From NCBI GenBank assembly GCA_022495005.1, contig JAGYXB010000956.1, positions 682,001 through 746,000 on the forward strand: a stretch of 64,000 bases of DNA, given 5' to 3'. The DNA is from Rhyacophila brunnea (Eukaryota; Arthropoda; Insecta; Trichoptera; Rhyacophilidae). Shown here in pieces: positions 1 through 12,220 of the stretch. How positions within the stretch are numbered: position 1 is the first letter of the stretch; each line of letters begins with the position of its first letter. Made by a program: the position numbers and the translations under genes. Under the pieces are notes generated by a model. That model had not been told where the DNA came from. It ran no database searches and saw only the letters and a program-made list of their open reading frames with translations.

Positions 1-336
1 ATAGAGAATAATACTTTTTATCAATTATGGTTTGGAATAGGCAGAGATGAATTTTAAAAACTAACCTACACCATATGTAATAATATGTATTCTTAATTCA
101 ACAAAAACAATTATGACTATAAAAAAAGTGTGCACTATTTTTCTCGAACCGCCCAAAGTATAGATACCTAAATTATTATTACGATTTGGTTTAGGCAGAG
201 ATTAATTGAATTTGAAAAACTAACCGGCATAAATTGCAATTTGTATTCTTAGTTCAATGAAAACAAATAAATATGACTGACAAATTTTAATGTGCACTAT
301 TTACGTCGAATCTTAACAGCGTACCATTCGCCACTG
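1..336. mobile_element. hAT-type MITE relic, two nested or tandem pieces
   Basis: The right end (CGCCACTG, ending at 336) and interior match the complete MITE at 9516-9912, including a GGTTTRG(G)CAGAGA-like stretch, a block of the form CTAACC..A..TTGCAATTTGTATTCTTAGTTCAATG, and a GTGCACTATTT block. The same interior occurs twice (about 35-160 and 200-310), so two relics lie head to tail. The left end is outside the window. Noncoding. Confidence 0.6.
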
Positions 337-1462
337 ATTATAGTACCTACCTAAACAAGGGTTTTAAAGAAGATTAAGTATTATTAAATCTATTTTCAAG
401 ACGAAACCATGTTTAATTGAGAAATATTGTAATTATTCGTGTCATTTTTTCGGTAGTGTATTGAATAATGGTAGCAGACGTAACAGGTGTCTTTAATAAT
501 AGTAATCACAAGAATAATAGCGTAAAAGTATATTTTGCAATCAGGCTGTCGTATATTGGCAAACAAACTGCTATGGAATGGACCAACTAGCGTCTGTACA
601 AGTATCGAGTGAGATCGTCTCCATATATGGAGAATCTAGTCGTCGGTAACCTAAATTACGTTCGTATATATACTTCTTAAAAAGGCGCATTTAACAATGT
701 ACAGGAGCGGATCGGTAAAATGTAATATCCATAATATATTATTGTCGTTAAATATCAATGGTCTACAAACAAATGTAACTGTTCAGATCATGGCCCCCAC
801 ATCTTGAATCGGGGCCCCAGAATAAGATCGTTGACGGGCCCCCAATCTATCACTAAGCTTAAAGGTAGTGTGACACTCTATACCTATTAGTGTTTTCCAA
901 ATGGAGTTCGAGGTAAAACTAAGGGTGTCCACTTGAATTATGGCCGAGTGTCGGCACAATAATCAAAAATTGCATCATACAGATACTACTCTCGAACATA
1001 GCGCCGAAAGCCACTTTTCTACTATTGGTACAAATTTGTGATGTGTGTTTATCTCATTTATCTGGTGATCAGCCCTCCTCCCCTTGTGGTAGCCATGGCT
1101 AAGATATGACCACTGATTTAAAAAAGGGTTTATTAAAAATGGTTATGTTAAAAGAAAAACTATTTCACAAAAACGAACTATTAGATAGCAGACTATAACA
1201 TTAATTATTGTTAAAATAATTTCATCCTGCAGTGGTGCTACAAAAGCAACCTCAGAGTTGGCTATGGACCGATGGAAGTGGCGTGAACTTGTGCTTGCCC
1301 TAATGTATCAATGCTGGGACGTGACAGGGCGAAGTAGTAGTAGTATTACAATTATGAGCAGGACGAGCTTAAAAACTTGTATTTCAGTGTGATTAACTTA
1401 TTTAGCTTCTGAAGTACCTGCTTATTTTCTGTTTTACGTTATTTTGAAAATTAATTAATTCA
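337..1462. other. AT-rich DNA, no gene seen
   Basis: No supported exon. A short GC-rich patch at 785-850 has GGCCCCCAC, GGGGCCCCAG and GGGCCCCC runs that look like a decayed transposon end, but no partner terminus was found. Confidence 0.5.
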
Positions 1463-1540
1463 CTGACGATAGTAGAGCGGCTTATGCGTCGAATTATCAT
1501 TATAACGACATTGCTAGGTTCGAATCCTGGGTCTGGCAAA
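1463..1540 (+). mobile_element. tRNA-derived SINE head or tRNA-like relic
   Basis: An RNA polymerase III A-box-like element (TAGTAGAGCGG, 1470-1480) is followed 36 bases later by a perfect B box (GGTTCGAATCC, 1517-1527), the spacing of a tRNA gene. The acceptor and anticodon stems do not pair well, so this is a SINE promoter or tRNA pseudogene rather than a working tRNA. Confidence 0.55.
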
Positions 1541-4500
1541 TATACGTATTGATTTTCAATTTGTGTTTGAAGTCAGAATATGGACCTGATAGGTTTTCAA
1601 GTGGCTAACATCCATTTATCGTAAAAAAATAATTAGTTAATACAAACTTCCACTCTGTTAGGAAAATAAGACTTGTAGGACAATTTAAGATACTGACAAC
1701 CTATTCAAAATCTATGCGCATTGTACTAGATTAAATTAATCTACGTATTCGCTTCAAATATATCAAAGTAGCTATCAACCGTTGAACACCATTAATTGAA
1801 ATAATCGTTTTAAGTTTGTTTTATTGACTGCATTATAATATATGTAATAATTTATTAGCAATAGCATAGCAATACATCATAAACATCAATACATAATTGG
1901 AATTTAATAATAGTACAATTTATTCGTCGAATTTTTCCTAAAATACTACCTAATCTGGCCCTGATGATAAAACCTACTTGCCTTTAGACGTAATGTAAAC
2001 TTTTTGTATGAAACAGCCTTGCATTTTATAATAATTTGAATGAAGAAAATCTGCTTAGAATAATACATAACACTAATTTGGCGCCGTTCCAGTAATACTA
2101 ACCTATAATCTATTAACAGATTTTTTTATGATTCTTAAATATGGGGCATTCGCATAGATACTGAAACACGATGGTAAAGTATATACACGTGGTACACAAT
2201 AACACGTATTATCGTGTTATATTATATTATCAATTTAGTTAAAACTCTTAAAATTGATGTGTTATTTAAAAAAAATATTTATGTGTTATTAATATATTTT
2301 ACGTAATCTAACCAATTTAATACATTTTGAGAAAATGTAATTCTATAGAAATTGTACAAATCAAACCAATTATAAGAAAAATTGCGTAAGATCATTTTGT
2401 AATCCAACATGCATATAGATTCGTTTACGTTTGTACAGAAATGATAATTAAATTGTCAGCAGTTTCATCAGTAATGTCAACATTTTGATTTTTTGGTTAC
2501 GTGTCTTTTGACATTAAATTACTTATGTGCTAGAATATATCGTCACTCAAATATAAAGCCGTTCTAAGTCACATTTAAAATATTTACGGAAGAGGTTCTT
2601 TGAAACAAAAATAATTAATTTACATACCCAGACTGTTTTAAAAAAACTGTCTCGTAAACATTTAATATAATATAGATATTCTAAAATATTTATATACTTA
2701 CATAATAATCAACAGCTTTTCACTATTATGATAATTTATCACTACATATTATTACGTTTGTTATCGTTAGAAAACTATGGACAATTATTATTGCAAAGGT
2801 AAATACATTAGTACCTAACTAATAATCTATGACTCACAATACAGTGCAGGTAACTATTAAATACATGCATACTATTTAATTATATATTTATACGATTTAA
2901 ATTAAAATGTACGCAATAGTTAAACGCTCCTTTCATGTAAACGGGCAGTATCAATCAATCCAACAGATGGTACCAAAAACTCGATCTGTACTAATATGGA
3001 ATACATGATTTTATCCTAATATAAAACATAATTATATGAATTTGTGTGAAAGTATTTGACCTATTAACTTATTGTTTTGTTAATATGTAGCAGAGCTCTG
3101 TTATACGTGAGAAATAATGTTTTTTGTTATTTTTACAGCTGTAAGTAAGAGGGTGTTGAGATAGTTGTTTGTAGCGGTTCAACAGAAGGCTAATGAGGAC
3201 CATTACATTAACGAAAGTATGATAATCAGGGTAATTGATTCTAAAGTCTATGGTATGGTTAATTTACGCACGCCACGGTACTTCATCCCTACAATATAAC
3301 TGACTTGGTACACTCTAAAATTTTTGTGCAGAGCAGTTCCAACGATATTATTTTCTATTTTCAAAACTCGACTTCCGTTTATTTCATAATAAAAATGCCG
3401 TGCTTTCACGCTATTACACAGTTAATTGCCAAAATAGCCATTACTATCGGTACATCGGCATACATATTAATTATTAAAAATATGTAAGATATTTATTTGT
3501 CTAATTATTGATAGATATATTTATTATTAGATACCCGGCTTTGCTCGTGTGTGATAATATACACAATAACAATATGGTATTAAATAATTGACAGACAGGG
3601 ATGTTTGTTTCTTTTGAAATATCGAAAATCGAGAGTTTATTTTTTGATAGGTACTAAATAATGAAATGTTCAAACTCCATTAGTTATCTTTACATTTATA
3701 TCTAAAAATCCGTTCATGAAAAATCTATCAGCATTAGTTTTAGGGATCCCATGTTTGGGGCATTAGAGAAATATTAACTATAATAAATTACTATCAACAG
3801 TGTTGTATATAAGTAATACAATTTTTGAGTTATAACCTAACAAGTGGTCAACCAGTTGAGCTACACCTTAGAAAAATGAGCATTCCATTCAATTATTAAA
3901 ATATGAAAGCGTAGGTCACATGAAAAATAATGTCAAATCTGAACGTTTTTTTTTTTGAATTATGCAAAATATTGATATAATATGGCGGCTGCGAGATGTC
4001 AAAGTAAAGTATGCAGATAATAATTAATATAAATGTTTGCTATTTCTCACGGTGCGCGGGAACTGATTAAGAAATCATTGTTTTCTTAAATTGTAATAGA
4101 AATTACTGTACATTTTATATCAGATTCGATGTGTGAGTGTGATAATTATTATCATCGCTTAAACGTCTAAAAGTCTGCCAATGGATGCTTTGAAATTGTA
4201 TCGTGAGCTGACGACACACATAAATGAAACTTCTATGATTCTACGCCACATGCACAATTGGAGATATCAACCAGAGTAACCGGTAAACCAGAAAATTGTG
4301 TCCATTATCTGTTAATCGTTTAACCGGGTTAATTTGAAGGCTAATTCGATTAAATATTTTTACGACAAATTTGAGAAAATTACCTATTATATTTATTTTA
4401 AAAATATAAAAGGTAAATATCTTTTCTTTATTTATTGTAAAAATATGTTCTCTAAATAAATATATTGGTATTAGGTATTTAGACCGCCATCGTAATGTGA

Positions 4501-5989
4501 TCAACATTGTAAACATTATTTATATAATATGTCTTTATAACTATTACAATCTACTAGATATCCGCTATTGATAATTATGTGTTGCAAATGCAATATGGCG
4601 TGGGAATTGATATTTCATGGTGAAATTATTATATACCTAAAAGAGGAATGTTCATATTAACAATTAAGTGGATACAATTTAATTTTCCCAGTCCACAACA
4701 GTGTGTAATACGAATGTAATGTTACTATACATTTAATATTGGCATATGTAGGGGACCGTATGAATGGTTACTTAGGACCAAACATTAAAAAATAAATACA
4801 GTTTTTAACCGACCACTACCTATTGGTACATGGTTATTGAAAAACATGAATGTATACAAAAAGTATTGTATCTTATAGTCGAGGGGCGGCAGGTTATATG
4901 AAAGTATGGTGCAAAAGTATGGTGCAAAAGTATGGTGAGGCGGGCTGGTAATCAAGTTGCGGCAAAATTTCCACGTTAACATTATATTATATGGGTAGGT
5001 ACGTTAAAATGACCAAATCTCAAAATTTATCGCGTCGCTATTTCTCGTAAGTTGTCGGCTATTGTTGGCTTGCTTCATTCAGTTGTATGAGAAAGTCAAT
5101 TCCTTGCCCCTCTTTTTATTTAATACCTCTATGCTTATAATATATTAACTTGGTTATGTAATAATAGGTATTTAAAGACAAATAAACAATTAATTCTCTA
5201 TCGATTGTAGAAGCCTATAGGTATATCTCCGGCAGCGAACAGATAGTAGGTATAACAAGAACAACGATAACTAAACTTAATAGCAAAACACGTAGGCATA
5301 TATTATATATATATAAAACATATAGCAATAGATATGTATATCAGACTTTTCCTAGTAGATATATTTTTTAAATATTAGTACCTACCTACTTGTAATTTTC
5401 ATTACTTATTTATTATACGTGAACTGTCGCCATATGGAGTGTACGAGAATTTAAATTCGATAAGCAAAACTGATCTTAATCGTATCGTATGTAATTTATT
5501 TTATCAATTTATGAACATGTATAAAATATACAATATTTTTCGATTATTTTGCAATAAATTTTCATCATAATATATACATAATTTGTTATTGCACTTAACA
5601 TTGATGCTTGGAAAGTAAGAGGTATTAATCAATGAAGTTAATCACACATACTATTAAATATATATTTTTAATGATGAGAATATTTCGCAATGAATTTGTA
5701 TGTACCTAATTTTAATACACATATTGTATGTAACATTGATGCGCACTCAAAGACTCGTAACAGAACGAGATGGAAAGTAAATACTTATTGTAATGTAAGC
5801 AATTCAGACTTAAATTGAGACTAGACGGATCGATGCACTACTGCAATAATAATAATTTATACATCGATGTATTTGCCAAAGATCACCCGGATACAATACA
5901 AATTTCAAATGATCTAGTCGTATTTAAATATTATATTAATTATTATGGTGTTATTTTTGTGAATGGTAATAATAACACTATATGCAAAC
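1541..5989. other. AT-rich DNA, no gene seen
   Basis: No supported exon or full element. The short open frames here (for example at 3305-3487 and, on the minus strand, 4241-4516 and 4785-4982) have AT-driven composition and no domain. A small hairpin occurs near 2200 (ATAACACG, 6-base loop, CGTGTTAT). Confidence 0.5.
4901..4937. repeat. Short tandem repeat, 3 x 13 bp
   Basis: The unit AAAGTATGGTGCA is repeated head to tail almost three times without a mismatch in the core. Confidence 0.8.
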
Positions 5990-6330
5990 TTAAGGCTATA
6001 CCTACCTCAGTTGAGGCATGGTCTAAAAAGATCGTGGCTAGGCGATGCGCGGATTGCGGAAACGAAATATAATTTGTCATATAAATCCAACATGCGTCCA
6101 TTTAATGTTCTGTTTATTGTTCCGTTAGTAACAATAATAATATATTCATTGACATGTTTTCTTTTTCAAGTAAATGGGTAACGTTTTTTAGTCATCTTTA
6201 CACGATTTAAGAGTTAATACCCCCGTCGCCATCACGAAACAAATTGACGTGTTCACAGCTCGACGTTCGCTCTCCGATTGCCAGCGAGTCAAAAATTTCG
6301 TCGAACCTATAGTTGAAAATACCATCTTAA
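5990..6330 (+). mobile_element. TTAA-flanked MITE, copy 1
   Basis: The element is bounded by TTAA at 5990-5993 and 6327-6330. The left end reads GGCTATACCTACCTCAGTTG. The right end has an imperfect inverted match (GATGGTAT against GGCTATAC). A second copy in opposite orientation at 10272-10659 is similar over about 330 bases and is also bounded by TTAA at both ends. TTAA duplication is the hallmark of piggyBac-type insertion. No transposase is present. Overlapping short open frames (5815-6072, 5963-6181) are accidental. Confidence 0.65.
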
Positions 6331-9300
6331 GGAAAGTAACACGTATTGTTAAAATGTGTATTATGTATTTAATTGAATGCTATGTATGTTATGTACCTAA
6401 TTGTGTAAATGCAATAAAAAAAAATAAGATTCACTTAATATTCTTTAAAACTGGGTATTTCTAAAAACACTAAAAGCTAATATAATTCTCATGGAATAGA
6501 AAAGGCAAAGTTATAACATTTAATCCAACAATTTTAATTTTGAAAAAAATGTAGTTAGTTCAGTTTGGTTCTAGAGTAGTGCTTGGAAAACGGCATAAGT
6601 GAATTAAAGCAGTTTGCAAATATTTCATAACATAATTATCTGGTATTTACTCACCTAACGTTGTTAACTGTATCGATTATCAAGTATAATGATTTGGTAG
6701 TAATTTTACGTCATGTCGAAAAATCGGATTGACTATATATTATGATTTTATAATATTATTTAAGAAAATTGATTTTCAAATTCATTTAACCGTAGTTATT
6801 TTCATCTTAAAAATAGAAATGTGTACGTAGGAGAAACCTGTCATGTTTCAGTAATAATTATATTCAGCTGGGTTCTTTCAGAAGAGAAAGACCGTATTGG
6901 TTATGCAGATCTAATAGATCTGATAGAAAATGCCCAGCAAAATATGTAGCGGGAATATTGGAAGACTGCACAAGTGAAAATCGTCAGGGAAATGAAATAA
7001 TTTCAAAATTGGAAATACAGGTTCAAAAAAGAGAAACTATACGATAAAAGAAATCATGAAAAAGCACACTGAAATTTAAATTTGCAAATGGCAAGCGGTT
7101 TTATCGTATAGTTTTAAAATCATAAATCGGCACTTCGCTGTGTTGTTTGTAAGTTTAAATGAGATGCATCGGAAATGTTGAATTTGTGCCAGACATATTC
7201 GACAGTCCCGCATCAGATATCTTTAAGTTGGCATGTACTCCCGCTTTCTGTGGCATATCTGCCAACAGCGCCAGCCGCATTTCATTGGAGGCTTGTTAAT
7301 TGGCACAATTGCTCGGTGGAATACCTTCCGGTAACACTATGGAGAACAGCTTTATGCCCTCGAGGGTACTAATATCACTATTACAATGAAAACTAAACGC
7401 GAAATGTGTGACTTGTGACAATACAGTAAGAATGGATCACTGGTCCAAGATCGACCAAGGACATTAAACAATAAATTTTATTATAGTCAATCTAAAAAAA
7501 AATATACATATTTTTTTCAAATTTTTTATATCAAAGTGAATAATTTTTATTTTCGAATAATGATCTGCTCGAAGTCTGATAAACATCTAATAAACACAAC
7601 AAAATAGGGCAGTTATAATATCTGTGAAGTCACATATTATGTATTATGAAATACAAAAATGTTATATTTGGGATTCGTTGACCGACCAGGATCACTCGTC
7701 ATATTGTACTGATCTTATAATCCGCATATAAATCTGACCATACTTCATTTATCAATCACTTCATTGGTCAATTAGTGACAAAGTCGTTCGACTAATTATA
7801 TATGTATTAATAATTATAACTACTTAGATAAATAACGGAATCTTATCGAAACTGGTACAATTTGTTTTCATAATAAAATTAATAATTAATAAAGTAACAA
7901 TAAATTAATCATAATCTTGCGTAATATGGCTTGGTTATTTAATATTTTTGTGATACATAAATATATATATATATAGTATTTTTTAAGAACATGGTGACGA
8001 ACTTATTGACTTATTGATTTTTGTTACATTGAGTTTAGTTGGTATTTAATGCGTAAACAGCAATTACTTGTTATCCTGGCAAATGGCTTGACTTTAAATA
8101 AATACACCTGACACGCAGAAATGTGCTTGTATCACGTAAAAAACGTTTATAAAAAAATATAAAATTATTTAAACGTTTTAGATATGATAGATTAAAATGA
8201 TTTAATGAATGATGAAATGTGATTGATAAAGCTGAACCTTCAAAGACGAGACCGAGAAGCTCGGTGAGCTACTAATTATTAAAAAAAAACTTAGTTGTTT
8301 TCAAAGCATTAGGAATCAAAATCTAGTTAAAAATTTTCAATTCCAGGATTTTTTTCGTTTTTCGGGATTAAAAAAACACAAAAATTATTTAAATAAAATC
8401 TAGCAAATATACCATATTGTGTTATAATTTAGTTGATAATAGAGGCTGTGATTGAGATTTCTTTTCTCAATCAAAACATTTTATCAAATACTAAGATTAT
8501 CGAGAAATCTCGATTCATTGCAAAAAGTCAAGAAATGAAAATGTATGGTTGATACGAACTTTAATACTTAGATATTTTCAAGTTATATTCTGATTCATTT
8601 ATGCAGAGAAAATTTGTACCTATGTATTACTTTAATAAAATTGAAAAATAATAAGAAAAACAGTACATATATAAAGCGTTCAACGACAATTAATTATGTT
8701 ATGTTATAGATTTACATAAAGAAGAATTGGCAATTAACAACATTACAGTAATATCATTCTGATAATCTATACAATATGTTAATTACTCAAAGTCACGTTC
8801 CGTACTTTAAACACCTAAAATATATAAGTGGCATGAGATAACAAAATGCTATACTTAACAAGATTTAAAAAAGTCTTTTTGGATATTAATATTATTTTTA
8901 TTTTAGGCCAGCAAAGCGATTTCAGAGCAGAACGTGCAAAATAGATAAAAACTCATCAAGACGAGACATTTCTGTTATTTCTGTATTGTGTTAAGTGTTC
9001 TTTTTATCACGATTTTTATCTTGTGAAAACTAGGTGTCTTGTGAAATCCAATTCTTACAGTCTCATCGATAAAATAATTCAGAATAACATTAAATATAGT
9101 TTCATGTGATACAATCAACCAAACTATTCAAAGAAAACAGTTATTATTCTAAATAATTTTCATTGGTTAAAAATGTACGTCGGATTTTCACTTTTGAAAC
9201 GAATGTGCTATGTTTTCGCGAGTGAAAATAAAAATAACATAATGTTGTTAGTCCTTCTGCCTATAACGAAGAAAACGGATACAGAATGATAATCATTTAG

Positions 9301-9507
9301 TTGGCGTGAAGCCAATATCTATAATAATTTTTCAATCAATGTATCAGATTGCTGAAATATTTTTTAATCAATGTAAACAATGAGAATTTTCATCGATTTG
9401 AAATTTTCAATACGTCATTTTTTCTTTATAGCTAAAGTTTGAGTTTAGACGTGAGTACATGCATGAAAAAAGAAGAATCCATATTTTATCCTGCAATGTA
9501 AATAAAT
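6331..9507. other. AT-rich DNA with one 81-bp hairpin, no gene seen
   Basis: No gene is supported. A GC-richer patch at 7160-7375 has short open stretches on both strands (plus-strand frame 7175-7372), with no recognised motif; it may be a decayed coding fragment. Confidence 0.45.
7034..7114. repeat. Small fold-back hairpin
   Basis: The arms AAACTATACGATAAAA and TTTTATCGTATAGTTT are perfect reverse complements separated by about 50 bases. This may be a tiny fold-back element or the ends of a MITE. Confidence 0.6.
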
Positions 9508-9515
9508 ATATTGAT

Positions 9516-9912
9516 CAGTGGCGAAGAGTAGAGGTAGGCTGTGGAGATCTGACATAAATAGTGCACATTAAACTTTGTCAGACATACGTATTTGTGTTTT
9601 CATTTAACTAAGAATACAAATTGCGGGTGGTGTTGGTTAGTATTTTAAAATTATATTAAATCCTATCTAAACCAAACCATAGTAGATAAAATTATACCAT
9701 TATAATAATTATAGATATTTTATACGTAGAAGATTTTTTTAATCTACATTATGGTTTGGTTTGGTTTGGTTTAGGTTGGGTTTAATTGAATATAAAAAAA
9801 TCAATACCATCGGCAATTTGTATTATTAGTTTAATGAAAAGAAAAAGTATGACTGACAAAGTGTCCACTATTTTTCTCGGATCTCCACAGCCTAACTCAC
9901 TCTTCGCCACTG
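9516..9912. mobile_element. hAT-superfamily MITE with intact 8-bp target duplication
   Basis: The element starts CAGTGGCGAAGAGT and ends CTCTTCGCCACTG, and the inverted repeats continue inward (GGCTGTGGAGATC against GATCTCCACAGCC). It is flanked on both sides by the identical 8-mer ATATTGAT (9508-9515 and 9913-9920), the target-site length used by hAT transposases. The whole element is close to a palindrome: CAAACCATA and TATGGTTTGG arms face each other in the middle. No transposase, so it is non-autonomous. A related relic lies at 1-336. Confidence 0.85.
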
Positions 9913-10271
9913 ATATTGATATTGACGAGCATGATGGAAGAGTGACCTAATTTTTAATGTTAGGGTATTCTGCTGTAACAGCGTATAATACTTACGTCCT
10001 TCTTCTATCCGACTCAATTTTTATTTTAATAACTAATATATTATGCGTATAACCAGTTTATTGGAAATTGTTTTTTTTATGGTGCGTACCTCATAAAATT
10101 TTGTATAAGCGCTGCAAATGGTCAACAAGTTCCTGACTAGATATAATTCAAAAGTGGTTTGGTTACAAAATGATTTTGTAAAGATCTAAAGATGAAATTT
10201 GACCTAATTTCCGACAAAAGAAGAACAATTGGGATGCACTAAGAATTAACAGGATCCATGTATGTATGTAC

Positions 10272-10659
10272 TTAAGACGATACATCAGTGAAACGGCAAA
10301 TAATTTTCAACTATAGGCGCGACGAAATGTTGGACTCGCTGGCATTCGGCGAGCGAACGTCGAGGTATCAATACGTCAATTTGTTTCGTTATGGTGACGG
10401 GGTATTAATTCTTAAATCGTGTAAAGATGACTAAAAACGTTACCCATTTACTTGAAAAAGAAAACATGTCAATGAATATATTATTATTGCTACTAATATA
10501 ATAATAAACAGAACATTAAATGTTAGACGCATGTTGGATTTATATGACAAATTATATTTCGTTCGGCATGCGTTATTTGCACCAGCGACCCGCAATCTGC
10601 GCATCGCCTAGTCACGATCTTTTTAGACCATGCCTCAACTGAGGTAAGTATAGCCTTAA
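10272..10659 (-). mobile_element. TTAA-flanked MITE, copy 2 (inverted)
   Basis: Reverse-complement relative of 5990-6330, bounded by TTAA at 10272-10275 and 10656-10659. Its termini are GACGATACATCAGTG on the left and GTATAGCC on the right. It keeps about 27 bases near 10560-10590 (around GCATGCGTTATTTGC) that copy 1 lacks, so copy 1 carries a deletion. Confidence 0.65.
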
Positions 10660-10925
10660 CCAAATTTTGTAATTGACTTTACAGTTATGAGCTAAGGGGG
10701 TAAAAACAGCATTTTATAAATGCTATTTAAGGTTATATAATTATATATATAAAAATAAAAGTATGAAAATTTATAATCACTTCTAAAGTACGAAAAAATC
10801 AGCATGTTGATTGTAAATCTGTCTTATTCTACGTTTTTTATGAGAAACTTTAAGCAGTTTGTCAGTGGTGTAAAAAACGCTAAAATTAACGACTTAAACT
10901 AGATTAAAAAATATTATTATTTAAT

Positions 10926-11215
10926 TGAGTCTACAATCTGATGTGGATCTTAGCCACTTAAAGCCGTGTCCTTACTGGCAACAAGTTGCTGGCAACCTCA
11001 TTAAATATCACGATAATAATCATAATTTGTTTGAGCAAAAAATATTTTAATCGAAATTTAATGAGGTTGCCAATGTGGACACGGCATTATGAATAATGAA
11101 AATAGAGAAATGAATCTTAACCACTTGCTCAACCTAACAGATTCATGCTCTGATCCCAACACACGTGGAAAAAATAACGCAATTTTGCCCGATCTCAGAT
11201 CAGAACTGATTTATT
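10926..11215 (-). mobile_element. SINE relic interrupted by a MITE
   Basis: The stretch CTACAATCTGATGTGGATCTT.AGCCACTT and, after the MITE, AACCACTTGCTCAACCTA and CTGATCCCAACACACG match the SINE at 29630-29845 in the same order. The element is therefore a degraded member of the same family, split by the insertion at 10963-11085. Confidence 0.45.
10963..11085. mobile_element. 123-bp MITE nested in a SINE
   Basis: The left end GCCGTGTCC and right end GGACACGGC are perfect inverted repeats. A second pair just inside, GGCAACCTCATTAAAT and ATTTAATGAGGTTGCC, is also perfect. The target duplication is not clear. Noncoding. Confidence 0.7.
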
Positions 11216-11446
11216 TATTAGTAATTCATAATTAGTTGAAAATGCTGGTGTCTAGATATTTTTTTTAATTTCAAGAAAATCTAGTAAGTATTTTCTTCTT
11301 GGCATCTTTTCTTATTATAAATGGCATATTCAATCAACGACAGTTTAAATAAATGTTTCCATAAGATAAGTTACTTATTTTTTTAAGCGATTGTTCGTTC
11401 GAAAAATGCATACGCAAAAATACAAGGTGAGCAAGAAAGAGTGGTC

Positions 11447-11647
11447 TTAATCAATCTCGGTCGAGCGACCTCTGCGGGTAATCTCTAGCATCAACAACGC
11501 GATTCGCGGATCGCCGCGCCGTTTTACTCTCGTAATGCTGTGTATCTCCGTACCGTTGGCCATAACGGTATGAGAAACAACGACTCGAGCTTTACCTCTA
11601 CAACAGTGAATGCAGATCATCGACTGAGGTGCCAGATCGTAATACAT
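11447..11647 (-). CDS. Unrecognised coding-like segment (possible last exon or relic)
   Basis: A minus-strand frame of 66 codons ends in TAA and is far GC-richer than its surroundings. Its residues are coding-like, not AT noise: basic stretches such as RVKRRGDPR and ITRRGRSTEID lie near the end. A possible 3' splice site (GGCACCTCAG) lies inside the frame near 11618, so the true exon could start there and run to the stop. I recognise no family. It could be the final exon of an unknown gene, a decayed transposon ORF, or a GC-rich regulatory patch. No matching upstream exon was found on the minus strand. Confidence 0.25.
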   Translation of the reverse strand: MYYDLAPQSMICIHCCRGKARVVVSHTVMANGTEIHSITRVKRRGDPRIALLMLEITRRGRSTEID

Positions 11648-11787
11648 ATTAATCTAATATCTTATTTTTTTAAAAACCCCACATAATACAATCGTCTAAA
11701 TACAAATACCTACCAATACTCGTACGTCCATAATTTAATATATCTCTAATAAACGATGTTTTTGTGAGGTTAAATAATTTACTTTTT

Positions 11788-12220
11788 GAAGTTATACTTC
11801 TTTTGGGGCGTTTGTTAGAGAGTGAAATTGAGAGCTGCGCGCGCACACAGTACAAAGTTAGCTGCGAATCAGTCAGCTCTATACAAACGCAAGTTTTATA
11901 GTAGAATTGTTTTTAATTTGAATTAATTAATTGAATTATAATCGAATTTATTATTATCGGCCATTTGTAATTCCATCCGTAAACAAACGATTAAACGTCA
12001 GCGTGTCAGTTGTTACTTTAAAAATAAAAACAACAAGAAATAATTAAGTATATAATTTAGTACTATAAGTTAATGTGTATAGAAATAAACCAACGGCGCT
12101 CCAATAAGCGGCATTTTTTCTTGAGTGTGTAACTCAACAAGATAGTTAAGAGCTAGTCAAAGAATATAGGTTATCACAAGTTTTGTTTTTGTTTTGTTAC
12201 GCCAAAGAAGTATAACTTCT
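11788..12220. repeat. Inverted pair of a GAAGTTATACTTC motif
   Basis: GAAGTTATACTTCTTTTGG at 11788-11806 and CCAAAGAAGTATAACTTC at 12202-12219 are near-perfect reverse complements, each followed outward or inward by GCGCGC-rich sequence. This may mark the ends of a roughly 430-bp non-autonomous element. The core is itself almost a palindrome. Confidence 0.35.

Noticed and set aside
5990..10659. One 4.7-kb transposon with 330-bp inverted ends
   Set aside because: Each arm is itself bounded by TTAA on both sides, so two separate MITE copies explain it better.
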